Source: an uncultured Actinomycetes bacterium (GTDB lineage Bacteria > Actinomycetota > Acidimicrobiia > Acidimicrobiales > Ilumatobacteraceae). Taken from it: a stretch of DNA of 37,719 bases. The stretch is taken from NCBI GenBank assembly GCA_937902105.1, contig CALGTP010000286.1:1-37719 (forward strand). The letters run 5' to 3'. The notes under the pieces are model-generated. The model saw nothing but the letters and a program-made list of their open reading frames with translations, ran no database searches and was not told the DNA's origin. A program made the position numbers and the translations under genes. Below are positions 8,596-16,140 of the stretch, piece after piece (within the stretch, counting starts at the first letter, position 1; every line of letters starts with the position of its first letter).

Positions 8596-9429
8596 GTGAC
8601 AATGCAGCAACTTTTCGCTCTTGAACCTCATGGTTCAGACACTTTCATCGGCGCCGGAAGGCATTACCCCTGGGGTGGCTTATACGGAGGTCACATTGTG
8701 GCTCAAGCCTTGTGGGCCGCTGCTGAAACTGTGGACCCAATCATGGAACCCCATTCAGTGCGTGCTTATTTCATTCGTCGGGGTGACACCACCGAGCCTG
8801 TGCGTTATGAAGTTGATCGCATCCGAAACGGTAAAAGTTTTAGCACGCGGCGAGTTGTCGCCGCTCAGAGCAACGGTGCGATTTTAAATCTTGAAGCGAG
8901 TTTTCAGATTTTTGAAGAAGCCGCCGATGCCCAACCCATCGCCTTTCCCATCGGCGTACCTGCGCCTGAGGGAATCGTGAATTCGGCGTGGTCCGAAGTT
9001 TTTGATCGGCGCTGGATTGAACAGTCAGATGTGCCGCAGGATCATCGCGAAGGCGGCGGACGGTCCATGGCTTGGTTTCGGATCACTGAAGAATTAGGTA
9101 ATCCTGATGACAAGCGGGCCCAACTGTTACATCGTTGTGCCTTTGCCTATCTCAGTGATGATTTGCCAAGCGATGCGGTAGTGCGTACTCACCCTGACAT
9201 TTCGTTACGACCCGAAGGCAGGCGCAATTACATTGGTGCCAGCCTTGATCACACCATTTGGTTCCATCGCCCCATTCAAAGTGATCGTTGGCACTTGCAC
9301 GATTACACCTGTCACTCCATCGGCAACAGTCGCGGTTTAGTGATTGGCCATGTTTTTAGCGAGGACGGAATACTCGTGGCCACTGTGGCTCAAGAAACTT
9401 TGATACGTGATCTCACGCCGTCAATATAG
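8596..9429 (+). CDS. tesB: Acyl-CoA thioesterase II (TesB type)
   Basis: Hydrolyses acyl-CoA to free acid and CoA; a double-hotdog cytoplasmic enzyme. The 277-residue protein matches the family: FIGAGRHYPWGGLYGGHIVAQAL in the first hotdog (read as FIGAGRH then GGLYGGHIVAQ), HSVRAYFIRRGDTTEPVRYE, and FSTRRVVAAQSNGAIL, then in the second hotdog GASLDHTIWFHRP (the Asp of the catalytic set) and ATVAQETLIR (the Gln). Length is near the usual 285. GTG at 8596 and ATG at 8602 are both in frame; the ATG would be equally good and no strong ribosome binding site separates them. Its last 40 nt overlap the end of the convergent acyltransferase gene, so both stop codons lie inside the other gene. Physiological substrate is unknown; TesB enzymes are broad. 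Confidence 0.9.
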   Translation: MTMQQLFALEPHGSDTFIGAGRHYPWGGLYGGHIVAQALWAAAETVDPIMEPHSVRAYFIRRGDTTEPVRYEVDRIRNGKSFSTRRVVAAQSNGAILNLEASFQIFEEAADAQPIAFPIGVPAPEGIVNSAWSEVFDRRWIEQSDVPQDHREGGGRSMAWFRITEELGNPDDKRAQLLHRCAFAYLSDDLPSDAVVRTHPDISLRPEGRRNYIGASLDHTIWFHRPIQSDRWHLHDYTCHSIGNSRGLVIGHVFSEDGILVATVAQETLIRDLTPSI

Positions 9430-11516
9430 GGCGAGATTGCTTCCTCAATTAAAGGAGTCAAGAATTGCACATATGTTGTCGTGAGGTGATGCGAATCGCG
9501 ATACATCAAAATATTTCCGGTAATCACTGGACATGTATCAAGTGAGCAGACCCAGTTGCTGATGTCAAGATACTGAGCACCGTTTTCGACTGCGACATCA
9601 ATGCTGGTTTGTTGACGATTCGCGCGAATTCCTTTGTCGCGGCTGACTGCACACGAGCCAACATTCTTGATTGCCTTTGACAAACAAATGGGTACATCGG
9701 TTCCTGGATAAGGAGTATCGGTTATTACTATCGGCTTGATCCCCATGTTTTGTAAGATAGGTAGCAATGTTGCGTAACCAGCTTTGACGATCGCATCGGT
9801 AAAAGGTTGGTTGGTCGCTGGATCGGTCAAACGATTTGAGTTAGTCATCAAAACTACGCGAACATTTTCAGCGATAAAGCGTTCAATAACCTTCTCCCTC
9901 CATGGTCGGCAGCCGGGATACGTCGGCCCAACCAATGAATTGGCGGTGATCAGATCAATTGTGGTGCATCCCATTTTGGTAAGGATGACGAGCCGCCATT
10001 GATGATCAATGGCGATTTGATTGAGGGCTGGAAACCACTGGGCAGCGTGAGAGTCGCCGTAAAGTGCAACTGTGAAATCTGAGGCAACGTCACCGTAGAC
10101 ACAAATCTTGGGTTCTACTTGAGTCAAGCCGACGTGACAGCCATTGTCGTAAATTTCTGGCTTGTCCCCCGTTGCACCACGCAATGAGGGTTGAAGATTC
10201 GCTGGTACGGCATCGGTGAATGCGCCAGTAATGACGGCTTCAATTGGGGTCGTTGCATTGACAATGGATGGGGGAGGACCATCGGGGATAGTTGAGACAA
10301 TCGTTGTTGTACTTTTAGGGGAGACGACTTGGGCCGTCGTTGTTGTGGTGATTGCTACTGGAGCTTGGGCAATAACATCGGTACTTAAAACAACAGGCGA
10401 TGTCCACAGTAGTAAGCCGACTCCAAGACTTGTCAGAATGAGCGCCCCACCAGTCATAAGCGTAAGTCGGGGTTTTGCCTGAAGGGCAACTGAATGACGC
10501 ACTGGATTTTCTATATAGTGGTGTGAGAGTGATGCGGCAATCACTGCAAGGGCGATCACACTTAATCGCTCATCCACTCGCAAATAACGATTTGCGTGTG
10601 ACTCGGCAATGACCAGCATTGGCCAGTGCCACAAATAAATCGAATAAGAACGAGCTCCGATCCACTGCAGAGGCTTCAGTGAAAGAACGCATTGCGGACC
10701 CCAACGAGTGTGTTGACCTGCCATCAGGACGAGAGCGGTGGCAGATACCGGCAGCAACGCCAGTTTGCCTGGAAAGGCCATTTTTTCAGTGATCGAAAGA
10801 CCGCTGATGATGATCGCAGAAAGTCCGAACCACCCGATCGTGGCACGAAAAATGTGAGGTAATCGTTCGATGTACTTCCAACAAAGTGCCACCAGCGCGC
10901 CAATACCAAGTTCCCATGCACGAGTGTGCAAACCGAAGAACGCCCACGGCTGTGAATGTGAGGTTTGCCAAATGCTCAGCGAAAGTGAGAGGACGCTCAA
11001 AGATCCAATTGCGACAATCGCCCGAAGATGTTGATCACGAGACTTCCAAAGCAACAAGATCAACAGTGCTGGCCACACAATGTAAAACTGTTCTTCAACC
11101 GATAGTGACCAAAAATGTTGAAACGGTGATGGGGGTTGTCCGGCCTGCAAGTAATCGGTACTGCGGATGCCAAACAAAATGTTCGAAAAGAAACCGCCAC
11201 TGGCGAAAGCATCAGCGCCGATATTGCGGAGTCGAAGTGGTTCGAGCCAGATCCGACTTGCTAGGGCGGTAAAGGCGATGACCAGAGCAGATGCTGGCAG
11301 GAGTCGACGGGCACGACGTGCATAAAAATTCTTGAGCGATATCTTGCCGACTGATGAGTGTTCGCTGATCAACAAAGTTGTGATCAGAAAACCCGACACC
11401 ACAAAGAAAACATCGACTCCGACAAATCCGCCAGTGAACCCAAGAAATTTGGCGTGAAAGAGAACTACGAAGCAGACAGCAAGTGCCCGAAGACCTTCGA
11501 TATCGCGTCTAAACAT
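9390..11516 (-). CDS. Membrane acyltransferase (acyltransferase 3 family) with C-terminal SGNH domain
   Basis: Probable O-acetyltransferase of cell-surface glycans. The 708-residue protein starts with the family signature RRDIEGLRALAV and has about ten membrane helices (residues 10-375), with FVGVDVFFVVSGFLI, FYARRARRLLP, FWSLSVEEQFYIVWP and the late YSIYLWHWP. A Thr/Pro-rich linker (about 385-425) leads to an extracytoplasmic SGNH hydrolase-like domain with the nucleophile motif LYGDSHAAQW (about 485-494) and a C-terminal YRDSHHLT carrying the Asp/His pair. This two-part design is that of OafA/OatA proteins that move acetyl groups from cytoplasmic donor to outside sugars. The ATG lies 4 nt beyond the 3' end of tRNA-Phe on the same strand, with no room for a ribosome binding site outside the tRNA. 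The 3' end overlaps the convergent thioesterase gene by 40 nt. Confidence 0.9.
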   Translation of the reverse strand: MFRRDIEGLRALAVCFVVLFHAKFLGFTGGFVGVDVFFVVSGFLITTLLISEHSSVGKISLKNFYARRARRLLPASALVIAFTALASRIWLEPLRLRNIGADAFASGGFFSNILFGIRSTDYLQAGQPPSPFQHFWSLSVEEQFYIVWPALLILLLWKSRDQHLRAIVAIGSLSVLSLSLSIWQTSHSQPWAFFGLHTRAWELGIGALVALCWKYIERLPHIFRATIGWFGLSAIIISGLSITEKMAFPGKLALLPVSATALVLMAGQHTRWGPQCVLSLKPLQWIGARSYSIYLWHWPMLVIAESHANRYLRVDERLSVIALAVIAASLSHHYIENPVRHSVALQAKPRLTLMTGGALILTSLGVGLLLWTSPVVLSTDVIAQAPVAITTTTTAQVVSPKSTTTIVSTIPDGPPPSIVNATTPIEAVITGAFTDAVPANLQPSLRGATGDKPEIYDNGCHVGLTQVEPKICVYGDVASDFTVALYGDSHAAQWFPALNQIAIDHQWRLVILTKMGCTTIDLITANSLVGPTYPGCRPWREKVIERFIAENVRVVLMTNSNRLTDPATNQPFTDAIVKAGYATLLPILQNMGIKPIVITDTPYPGTDVPICLSKAIKNVGSCAVSRDKGIRANRQQTSIDVAVENGAQYLDISNWVCSLDTCPVITGNILMYRDSHHLTTTYVQFLTPLIEEAISPYIDGVRSRIKVS

Positions 11517-11520
11517 GTTG

Positions 11521-11593
11521 TGGTCGAGACCGGCGTCGATCCGGTGACCTTCCGCTTTTCAGGCGGACGCTCTGCCGACTGAGCTACTCGACC
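11521..11593 (-). tRNA. tRNA-Phe (GAA)
   Basis: A 73-nt cloverleaf on the minus strand: acceptor GGTCGAG/CTCGACC with discriminator A, D arm GCTC/GAGC with GG in the loop, anticodon arm TCCGC/GCGGA enclosing CTGAAAA (anticodon GAA), five-base variable loop, T arm ACCGG/CCGGT. CCA is not encoded. The T loop reads ATCGACG, so position 54 is A rather than the near-universal T. Third of three tRNAs on this strand and followed after 4 nt by an acyltransferase start codon. Confidence 0.95.
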
Positions 11594-11600
11594 GTGTGCT

Positions 11601-11616
11601 TGTGGGTTTCCCCACA
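11601..11616 (-). other. Hairpin in the tRNA-Asp/tRNA-Phe spacer
   Basis: On the minus strand TGTGGG-GAAA-CCCACA forms a 6-bp stem capped by a GNRA-type tetraloop, placed between the 3' end of tRNA-Asp and the 5' end of tRNA-Phe. It has no T tract, so it looks like an RNA-processing or stability element in the tRNA precursor rather than a terminator. Confidence 0.5.
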
Positions 11617-11621
11617 CGCAC

Positions 11622-11698
11622 TGGCGGTCCCGACGGGACTCGAACCCGCGACCTCCGGCTTGACAGGCCGGCGTGAACTCCAACTTCACCACGAGACC
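11622..11698 (-). tRNA. tRNA-Asp (GTC), CCA encoded
   Basis: Minus-strand cloverleaf of 74 nt plus an encoded CCA: acceptor GGTCTCG/CGGGACC with one T-G wobble, anticodon arm CCGGC/GCCGG around CTGTCAA (anticodon GTC), T loop TTCGAGT, discriminator G. It is the only one of the three tRNAs here with a genomic CCA end. Middle gene of the Glu-Asp-Phe cluster. Confidence 0.95.
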
Positions 11699-11797
11699 AA
11701 AACGTTTGTCTTGGTTATTGCAATTTCGGCTATGTACTAAAACTGACGAACTAGATCTTGCCTAACTGTATGTTAAACCGTTGAAATAACGGTCTCG

Positions 11798-11870
11798 CAC
11801 CCCCAACGGGATTCGAACCCGTGCCGCCACCTTGAAAGGGTGGTGTCCTAGGCCACTAGACGATGGGGGC
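11798..11870 (-). tRNA. tRNA-Glu (TTC)
   Basis: Minus-strand cloverleaf of 73 nt: acceptor GCCCCCA/TGGGGGT (G-T wobble at the first pair), anticodon arm CCACC/GGTGG around CTTTCAA (anticodon TTC), T arm ACGGG/CCCGT with loop TTCGAAT, discriminator G, no CCA encoded. First gene of the Glu-Asp-Phe tRNA cluster; 99 nt separate it from tRNA-Asp. Confidence 0.96.
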
Positions 11871-11928
11871 TAGGTACTCGTCCGATTGAGAGCGTGGCAA
11901 CCCTAACAGGATGGGTGACGGTCTCCAC

Positions 11929-12414
11929 CTAGACGGACGATTCCATCAGGGCTTGGATCGCATTTTCTAAGAGCCACGATAAAAAGTTATATAACGCCAA
12001 CTCGTCTGTTCGGGGATCTTCGTCGTCAAGATCCTCATCGGCTTCACCAACGCCTAGCAGGGTGCCCAAAACCAGGCGAACGCTGTTGAGGGAAGCTGAA
12101 AAGGCGTCGAGTTGGGCGAATGTCAGCAGACCCACTGAATCGTCTGCCAAAAACTCCTCCACTTGCGCAATGGAATGCAGACGACTGGCGACCAATTCGT
12201 CGCGCATCAGTCGTTGATACTCCGTTTCAGCCTCCTCATCGGCGCTGTAGGCAGGGGGGAAGAGGCGCGCCATTTTTGGGTCATCGGCGACGGAGGTTTT
12301 GAGAAGTTCGCCAACTTCACCAATGAGGCGCCGCACGACATGTCGCTCCTCGGGACCGAGATTGAAAGAAAAGCCCTTTTTTGTGGCTGCGAAAGGAGGT
12401 TTAATACGCGCCAT
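11929..12414 (-). CDS. DUF2017 family protein (ClpS partner gene)
   Basis: A 161-residue cytoplasmic protein of the actinobacterial family DUF2017, which is regularly encoded directly after clpS and has no established function. It begins with a basic MARIKPPFAATKKGF, followed by LGPEERHVVRRLIGEVGELL typical of the family, then an acidic helical body and a C-terminal LALYNFLSWLLENAIQALM. The ATG at 12414 is chosen because the conserved part begins there and it follows the clpS stop by 1 nt; the longer open frame would lie inside clpS. The gene order suggests a role in N-end-rule proteolysis or its regulation, but that is inference from neighbourhood only. Sequence between its stop and tRNA-Glu (11871-11928) shows no gene. 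Confidence 0.85.
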   Translation of the reverse strand: MARIKPPFAATKKGFSFNLGPEERHVVRRLIGEVGELLKTSVADDPKMARLFPPAYSADEEAETEYQRLMRDELVASRLHSIAQVEEFLADDSVGLLTFAQLDAFSASLNSVRLVLGTLLGVGEADEDLDDEDPRTDELALYNFLSWLLENAIQALMESSV

Positions 12415-12415
12415 A

Positions 12416-12766
12416 TCAGAGCGAATCCTTCTCCATGGTTGCCCACAAACCGTGTTCATGGAGCCGATAAACATCCATTTCAGATTTTTCTTTAGGACCG
12501 CTAGCCACCACGGCCTTGCCCTTTTCGTGGACATCAAGCATCAGTTGAGTGGCTTTTTCAAGGTTGTAGCCAAATAATTTCTGCAACACAAAAGTGACAT
12601 AACTCATGAGATTGATGGGGTCATTCCAGACCAAAACGATCCACGGATGATCGGGTGCTATTGACTCATCGAGCTCCGTACGTTCCTTGGTGGCCGGCGC
12701 TGCGGCGACGAGAGTCACGCCATGTATCTTCACTCCTTCATTGTCTCGGTTGGTTGATGTATTCAC
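12416..12766 (-). CDS. clpS: ATP-dependent Clp protease adaptor ClpS
   Basis: Adaptor that binds N-degron substrates and hands them to ClpC/ClpA for degradation by ClpP. The core is clear: PWIVLVWNDPINLMSYVTFV (the N-degron pocket region), then LFGYNLEKATQLMLDVHEKG, ending with an EHGLWATM segment. Length is 116 residues from the GTG at 12766, slightly long for the family; a shorter start at GTG 12718, downstream of an AAGGAG at 12733-12738, would give about 100 residues, closer to known ClpS. The stop is 1 nt before the DUF2017 start, so they form an operon. The gene is divergent from ctaB with only 21 nt between the annotated starts, which leaves little room for two promoters and supports a shorter ClpS or leaderless mRNAs. 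Confidence 0.93.
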   Translation of the reverse strand: MNTSTNRDNEGVKIHGVTLVAAAPATKERTELDESIAPDHPWIVLVWNDPINLMSYVTFVLQKLFGYNLEKATQLMLDVHEKGKAVVASGPKEKSEMDVYRLHEHGLWATMEKDSL

Positions 12767-12787
12767 ACTCCCGTACGCTCTTTATTG

Positions 12788-13738
12788 ATGTCTCTTGGTT
12801 CGCGCCCCGTAGTGCCTTCTCGGCTGAAGCCGGGTGGGGTATCTGCACATGGTGCCCGACGGGCTCCGACATCGGTTTTTGGCGGCTACATCGTGTTGAT
12901 GAAGTTGCGAGTGGTCGAACTGTTATTGATTACGACGGTCCCGACCATGGTCCTTGCCGAACAGGGTTGGCCGTCGTGGGGCTTAGTGGCTGTGACCTTA
13001 TTGGGAGGGACATTGGCCGCTGGCGGGGCAAACGCCATCAATATGGTGATTGATCGTGATATTGACGCTTTGATGGATCGCACCAAAACCCGTCCTTTGG
13101 TCACCGGTCTGATCTCCCCCCGGGACGCCATGATTTTCGCATTAGCCCTACAAGTGGCCGCTTTTACGGTCCTTTGGGTGGGGGCCAACCTTTGGGCTGC
13201 TGTTTTGGCGCTATCGGCCACGCTGTTTTACGTCTTTGTCTACAGTTTGTGGTTAAAGCGCACCAGTAAGCAAAACATCGTCATTGGCGGCGCTGCGGGG
13301 GCCGTACCTGTTCTTGTGGGCTGGGCAGCAGTGCAGAATTCTTTGGCTTGGGAGCCATTTATCCTGTTCATAGCCATATTTCTGTGGACCCCACCCCATT
13401 TTTGGGCCCTTGCGATCAAGCATTCCGATGAATATAAGGCTGCCGGAGTGCCGATGATGCCTTCGGTCGTGCCGATGAAGCAGACCATCCGCCAGATGCT
13501 GGTCTACACCGTACTTTTAACGGCCGTCACCCTCACTTTGGGCCCAGTAGCCAATTTGGGACCGATTTATTGGGTTTCGGCCCTCGTTTTAGGTCTGGCG
13601 TTCATCGCCAGCACGGTCGATCTCAGTCGGAACCCGAGCACAGCTCGGGCGATGCGCGTCTTTGGTTTTTCCATCACTTATGTGACTTTGCTTTTCGTCG
13701 CCATGGCGGTCGATGTATTTGTGCGCCATGGTTTCTAA
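12788..13738 (+). CDS. ctaB: Protohaem IX farnesyltransferase (haem O synthase)
   Basis: Integral membrane prenyltransferase that adds farnesyl to haem B to form haem O, precursor of haem A for the aa3-type oxidase encoded next to it. The protein (about 316 residues) shows MKLRVVELLLITTVPTM at the first helix, the first Asp-rich motif NMVIDRDIDALMDRTKTRPL, and a second polar motif around FWALAIKHSDEYKAAGVPMM, with about nine membrane helices. The N-terminal 30 residues before the first helix are not conserved, so the exact start (ATG 12788, TTG 12785 or a downstream codon) is uncertain. First gene of the long plus-strand oxidase block; about 170 nt separate it from the next gene. Haem A synthase (ctaA) is not encoded in this window. 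Confidence 0.95.
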   Translation: MSLGSRPVVPSRLKPGGVSAHGARRAPTSVFGGYIVLMKLRVVELLLITTVPTMVLAEQGWPSWGLVAVTLLGGTLAAGGANAINMVIDRDIDALMDRTKTRPLVTGLISPRDAMIFALALQVAAFTVLWVGANLWAAVLALSATLFYVFVYSLWLKRTSKQNIVIGGAAGAVPVLVGWAAVQNSLAWEPFILFIAIFLWTPPHFWALAIKHSDEYKAAGVPMMPSVVPMKQTIRQMLVYTVLLTAVTLTLGPVANLGPIYWVSALVLGLAFIASTVDLSRNPSTARAMRVFGFSITYVTLLFVAMAVDVFVRHGF

Positions 13739-13745
13739 ACGTCTT

Positions 13746-13778
13746 GCGGTTCAACTATGTCAGCGGTTCAACTATGTC
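13746..13778 (+). repeat. Two-copy 17-bp tandem repeat after ctaB
   Basis: GCGGTTCAACTATGTC occurs at 13746-13761 and again at 13763-13778, one base apart, just after the ctaB stop. It looks like a recent tandem duplication or a paired operator in the gap before the oxidase-like genes. Confidence 0.8.
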
Positions 13779-13861
13779 GGTGATACAAAGTTGTTCGGGG
13801 ATTTCGGTCTAAGCAGGAGTAAGTGAGTAATATCAGAGTTGGAAATTGTTGTGAGACCCCC

Positions 13862-13880
13862 GAGGAATATCAAATTCCTC
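13862..13880 (+). promoter_or_regulatory. Inverted repeat upstream of the subunit I-like gene
   Basis: GAGGAAT-ATCAA-ATTCCTC is a perfect 7-bp stem with a 5-nt loop, 28 nt before the ATG at 13909. A second small hairpin (CGAG-TTAT-CTCG, 13896-13907) abuts the start codon. There is no T tract, so an operator or translational control element is more likely than a terminator. Function not shown. Confidence 0.4.
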
Positions 13881-13908
13881 TCGTTGCGCGTGAAGCGAGT
13901 TATCTCGA

Positions 13909-15528
13909 ATGTCTTTAATTGAAACCCATCAGAACTCGCAGGCACACGCGTCGACCTCGTCGGTATCGGCGTGGTTGACAACCGCCGATCACAAGCGAGT
14001 GGGACGTCTTTTTATTGGATCTGGGCTCATCGCTTTATTGGCTGGCCTGGTTCTCGCGGTGTTGATTGCTTTTGAGCGCATCAACGCCGACAGTTATCAA
14101 ATTCTCTCAGAGAATTCGGCGACGCAGGTTTTGGCAACGGCTCGACTGTTACTGACTTTTGGTGCTGTTATTCCACTTCTTCTTGGTTTGGCAATCGCCG
14201 TTGTGCCTTTGCAACTCGGGGCACGTTCCATCGCTTTCCCACGTTTGGCTGCGAGTGGATTTTGGATGTGGCTCACGGGTCTTGGTTTGGCAATCGCCGC
14301 AATCATCGGTAACGGTGGCCCAGGTGGAGGCGAATCAGATCTAGTTGACCTGTACCTCGCATCATCGGTGTTGTTGGGCCTCGGTGTTTTACTAGCGGCA
14401 ATTTCCATCGTGGTGAGTGTGCTGACAAATCGTGCCCCAGGCATGGGAATTTTGCGAGCACCTTTATTCGCCTGGTCATCTTTTGTCGGAGCACTGGCGC
14501 TTGTTTTGGCGATGCCTGTGCTGATTGGTACCACGATCTATCTGTACATCGATCATCGTTACGCACGACTTGGTTTTGGTGGCAACTTTGGTGTCAACCG
14601 TTGGATTGGGTGGTCACTCTCGCAACCGTTCACGTATCTTCTCGCAATCCCGGCACTTGGCATCGTCCTTGATGTCGTACCAACGATGAATCGTTCGCGT
14701 TTGGCGCAACGTCCAGCAGCGTTCGTCGCTATCGGTCTTGTCAGTATTTCGGTGTTGTCGGCAGTCACCCAAACAACAGTCACGCTTCCATGGGAAGGCG
14801 CCAAGTTCTTAGATAATGCCGGCGACAAAATCGCTGATCTTTTGCCTTTCTTACTTCTGACTGTTCTTCCAGTTCTTGGTTTGCTCGGCATCCTTGGTTT
14901 GTCATTACTGACATTGAAGTCTGCTCAGCCTCGAGTGGCTGCGCCATTGGCCTTCGTACTGCTTGGTTTGCTCGGCATTCTTGAAGGTGCTGCGGCACAC
15001 ATTCTGAGCGGCATTGAAGATGCTGGATTGGCTGGAACGATCTACGAAGCTGGTACTTATGTGGCAGTCACATTCGGCACAGTGATGATTGCCTTCGGTG
15101 GCATCTGTTATTGGGGTCCTAAATTATGGGGACGGAACATCCCAGACAAAGCGGCGATCCCCTTAGCTTTATTGGGTTTTGTTGCCACTCTTCTGGGCTC
15201 GCTGCCGTACATGGTTGCTGGCTTTGCTGATCAACCCAGCGGACTAGTGAATGGTTTTTCCTACAGCGGACCGCAAGATCTTTGGAACATCGCAACATGT
15301 GGTGGATTTGTTTTGATGCTTTTAGTAACCGTGGCTTTCATCGCTTTGGCTTTGAAAAGTTTCACCAGTGGTACAACCGCTGGTGATGATCCGTGGGATG
15401 GCAGCACTCTTGAATGGGCAACGACCTCGCCACCACCTGTTGAGAACTTCGCCGCTCTCGCCGTTGTTGGATCGTCCAGTCCCTTTGCCGATATGAAGTC
15501 CTCCACCTCAACTGGAAAGGGTGCCTGA
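13909..15528 (+). CDS. Haem-copper oxidase subunit I paralogue lacking all metal-ligand histidines
   Basis: A 539-residue polytopic membrane protein that is clearly homologous to the CtaD encoded at 18597: TTADHKRVG at the first helix, VPLQLGARSIAFPR, GFWMW, NRAPGM, YWGPKLWGR and the C-terminal DDPWDGSTLEWATTSPPP. All six haem and copper histidines are gone. By alignment with CtaD the helix II haem a ligand is Ala78, the CuB histidine of the GHPEVY motif is Gln239 (SQPFTY, Tyr243 kept), the CuB His-His pair falls in a TQT stretch, and the helix X HFH motif is GTY (382-384). It cannot bind haem a, a3 or CuB in the standard way, so it is not an oxidase subunit in the catalytic sense. The frame is intact and there is no sign of pseudogene decay. 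Its stop overlaps the next start by 1 nt. Role unknown; scaffold or assembly function is inference. Confidence 0.88.
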   Translation: MSLIETHQNSQAHASTSSVSAWLTTADHKRVGRLFIGSGLIALLAGLVLAVLIAFERINADSYQILSENSATQVLATARLLLTFGAVIPLLLGLAIAVVPLQLGARSIAFPRLAASGFWMWLTGLGLAIAAIIGNGGPGGGESDLVDLYLASSVLLGLGVLLAAISIVVSVLTNRAPGMGILRAPLFAWSSFVGALALVLAMPVLIGTTIYLYIDHRYARLGFGGNFGVNRWIGWSLSQPFTYLLAIPALGIVLDVVPTMNRSRLAQRPAAFVAIGLVSISVLSAVTQTTVTLPWEGAKFLDNAGDKIADLLPFLLLTVLPVLGLLGILGLSLLTLKSAQPRVAAPLAFVLLGLLGILEGAAAHILSGIEDAGLAGTIYEAGTYVAVTFGTVMIAFGGICYWGPKLWGRNIPDKAAIPLALLGFVATLLGSLPYMVAGFADQPSGLVNGFSYSGPQDLWNIATCGGFVLMLLVTVAFIALALKSFTSGTTAGDDPWDGSTLEWATTSPPPVENFAALAVVGSSSPFADMKSSTSTGKGA

Positions 15529-16127
15529 TGCTTGCTTTACCTGCTGCTCCTCAACCAGCACCGCGTCGTCAAGTTTTTGTTGGAACTGCCGTCGCTGGCG
15601 CTGCTGGAATGATGTTGATTGGTGGAATGATGGCCACTTGGCTGAAGTTCCGTGCTGATGCTCCCGTTCGTGAGTCCATGAAGCGAGGACTGATCAAGGA
15701 TTGGATGCCAGAAAAGGTCATCGTTCCCGAGATAGCCACCAACTTGATGTTGATCGGTTTCTTCGTGGTGTGTGTGATGGCTCAATGGGCTGTCTATTCG
15801 GCGAAGCGCAATGATCGCCCGCACACCGGATTGGCGCTCAGTGTTTCGGCACTGATGACGCTGGCAATTCTCAATGCACAGATTTTTATCTGGACACAGA
15901 TGGGAGTGGCCGCTCGTGATGGCGCATTCCACTCGATGTTCTATGCGGCCACTGGTGCCATGATGGCCTTGCTGTTATCGGGCTTGGTGTACACCGCTGT
16001 TGCTGCTTTTCGATATTTGGGTGGTCGCAGTAAAGACGTCGAACTCTTGTCGGCCCATGCTCTCTATTGGTACTTCCTAACGGTGGCGTTTTGCCCAGTG
16101 TGGTTCATCGTCTATGTGCAGAAGTGA
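15528..16127 (+). CDS. Haem-copper oxidase subunit III-like membrane protein
   Basis: A 199-residue protein with five predicted membrane helices (about 17-40, 66-90, 99-121, 136-160, 173-197), the layout of oxidase subunit III. Similarity to the CtaE at 20599 is seen in NAQIFIWTQM and FHSMFYAATGAMMALLL (CtaE has SSFYALTGFHGVHVSVG at this place) and in the last helix VELLSAHALYWYFLTVAFC, where CtaE has VELIGLYWHFVDIIWI. The CtaE-type GFHGVHV and YWHFVDIIW motifs are altered here, so it has diverged in step with its subunit I-like neighbour. It starts at ATG 15528, sharing one base with the upstream stop codon, so translation is coupled. Most likely the subunit III partner of the ligand-less subunit I paralogue. 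Homology is moderate and function is unknown. Confidence 0.75.
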   Translation: MLALPAAPQPAPRRQVFVGTAVAGAAGMMLIGGMMATWLKFRADAPVRESMKRGLIKDWMPEKVIVPEIATNLMLIGFFVVCVMAQWAVYSAKRNDRPHTGLALSVSALMTLAILNAQIFIWTQMGVAARDGAFHSMFYAATGAMMALLLSGLVYTAVAAFRYLGGRSKDVELLSAHALYWYFLTVAFCPVWFIVYVQK

Positions 16128-16140
16128 CGGTTACTAAATC

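Noticed and set aside
12416-12537. N-terminal extension of the DUF2017 gene to 12537
   Set aside because: The extra codons lie inside clpS and do not match the family, which starts at MARIKPP.
13909-15528. Calling the subunit I-like gene a pseudogene
   Set aside because: The frame is full-length, coupled to its neighbour, and keeps structural motifs; only the metal ligands are lost.
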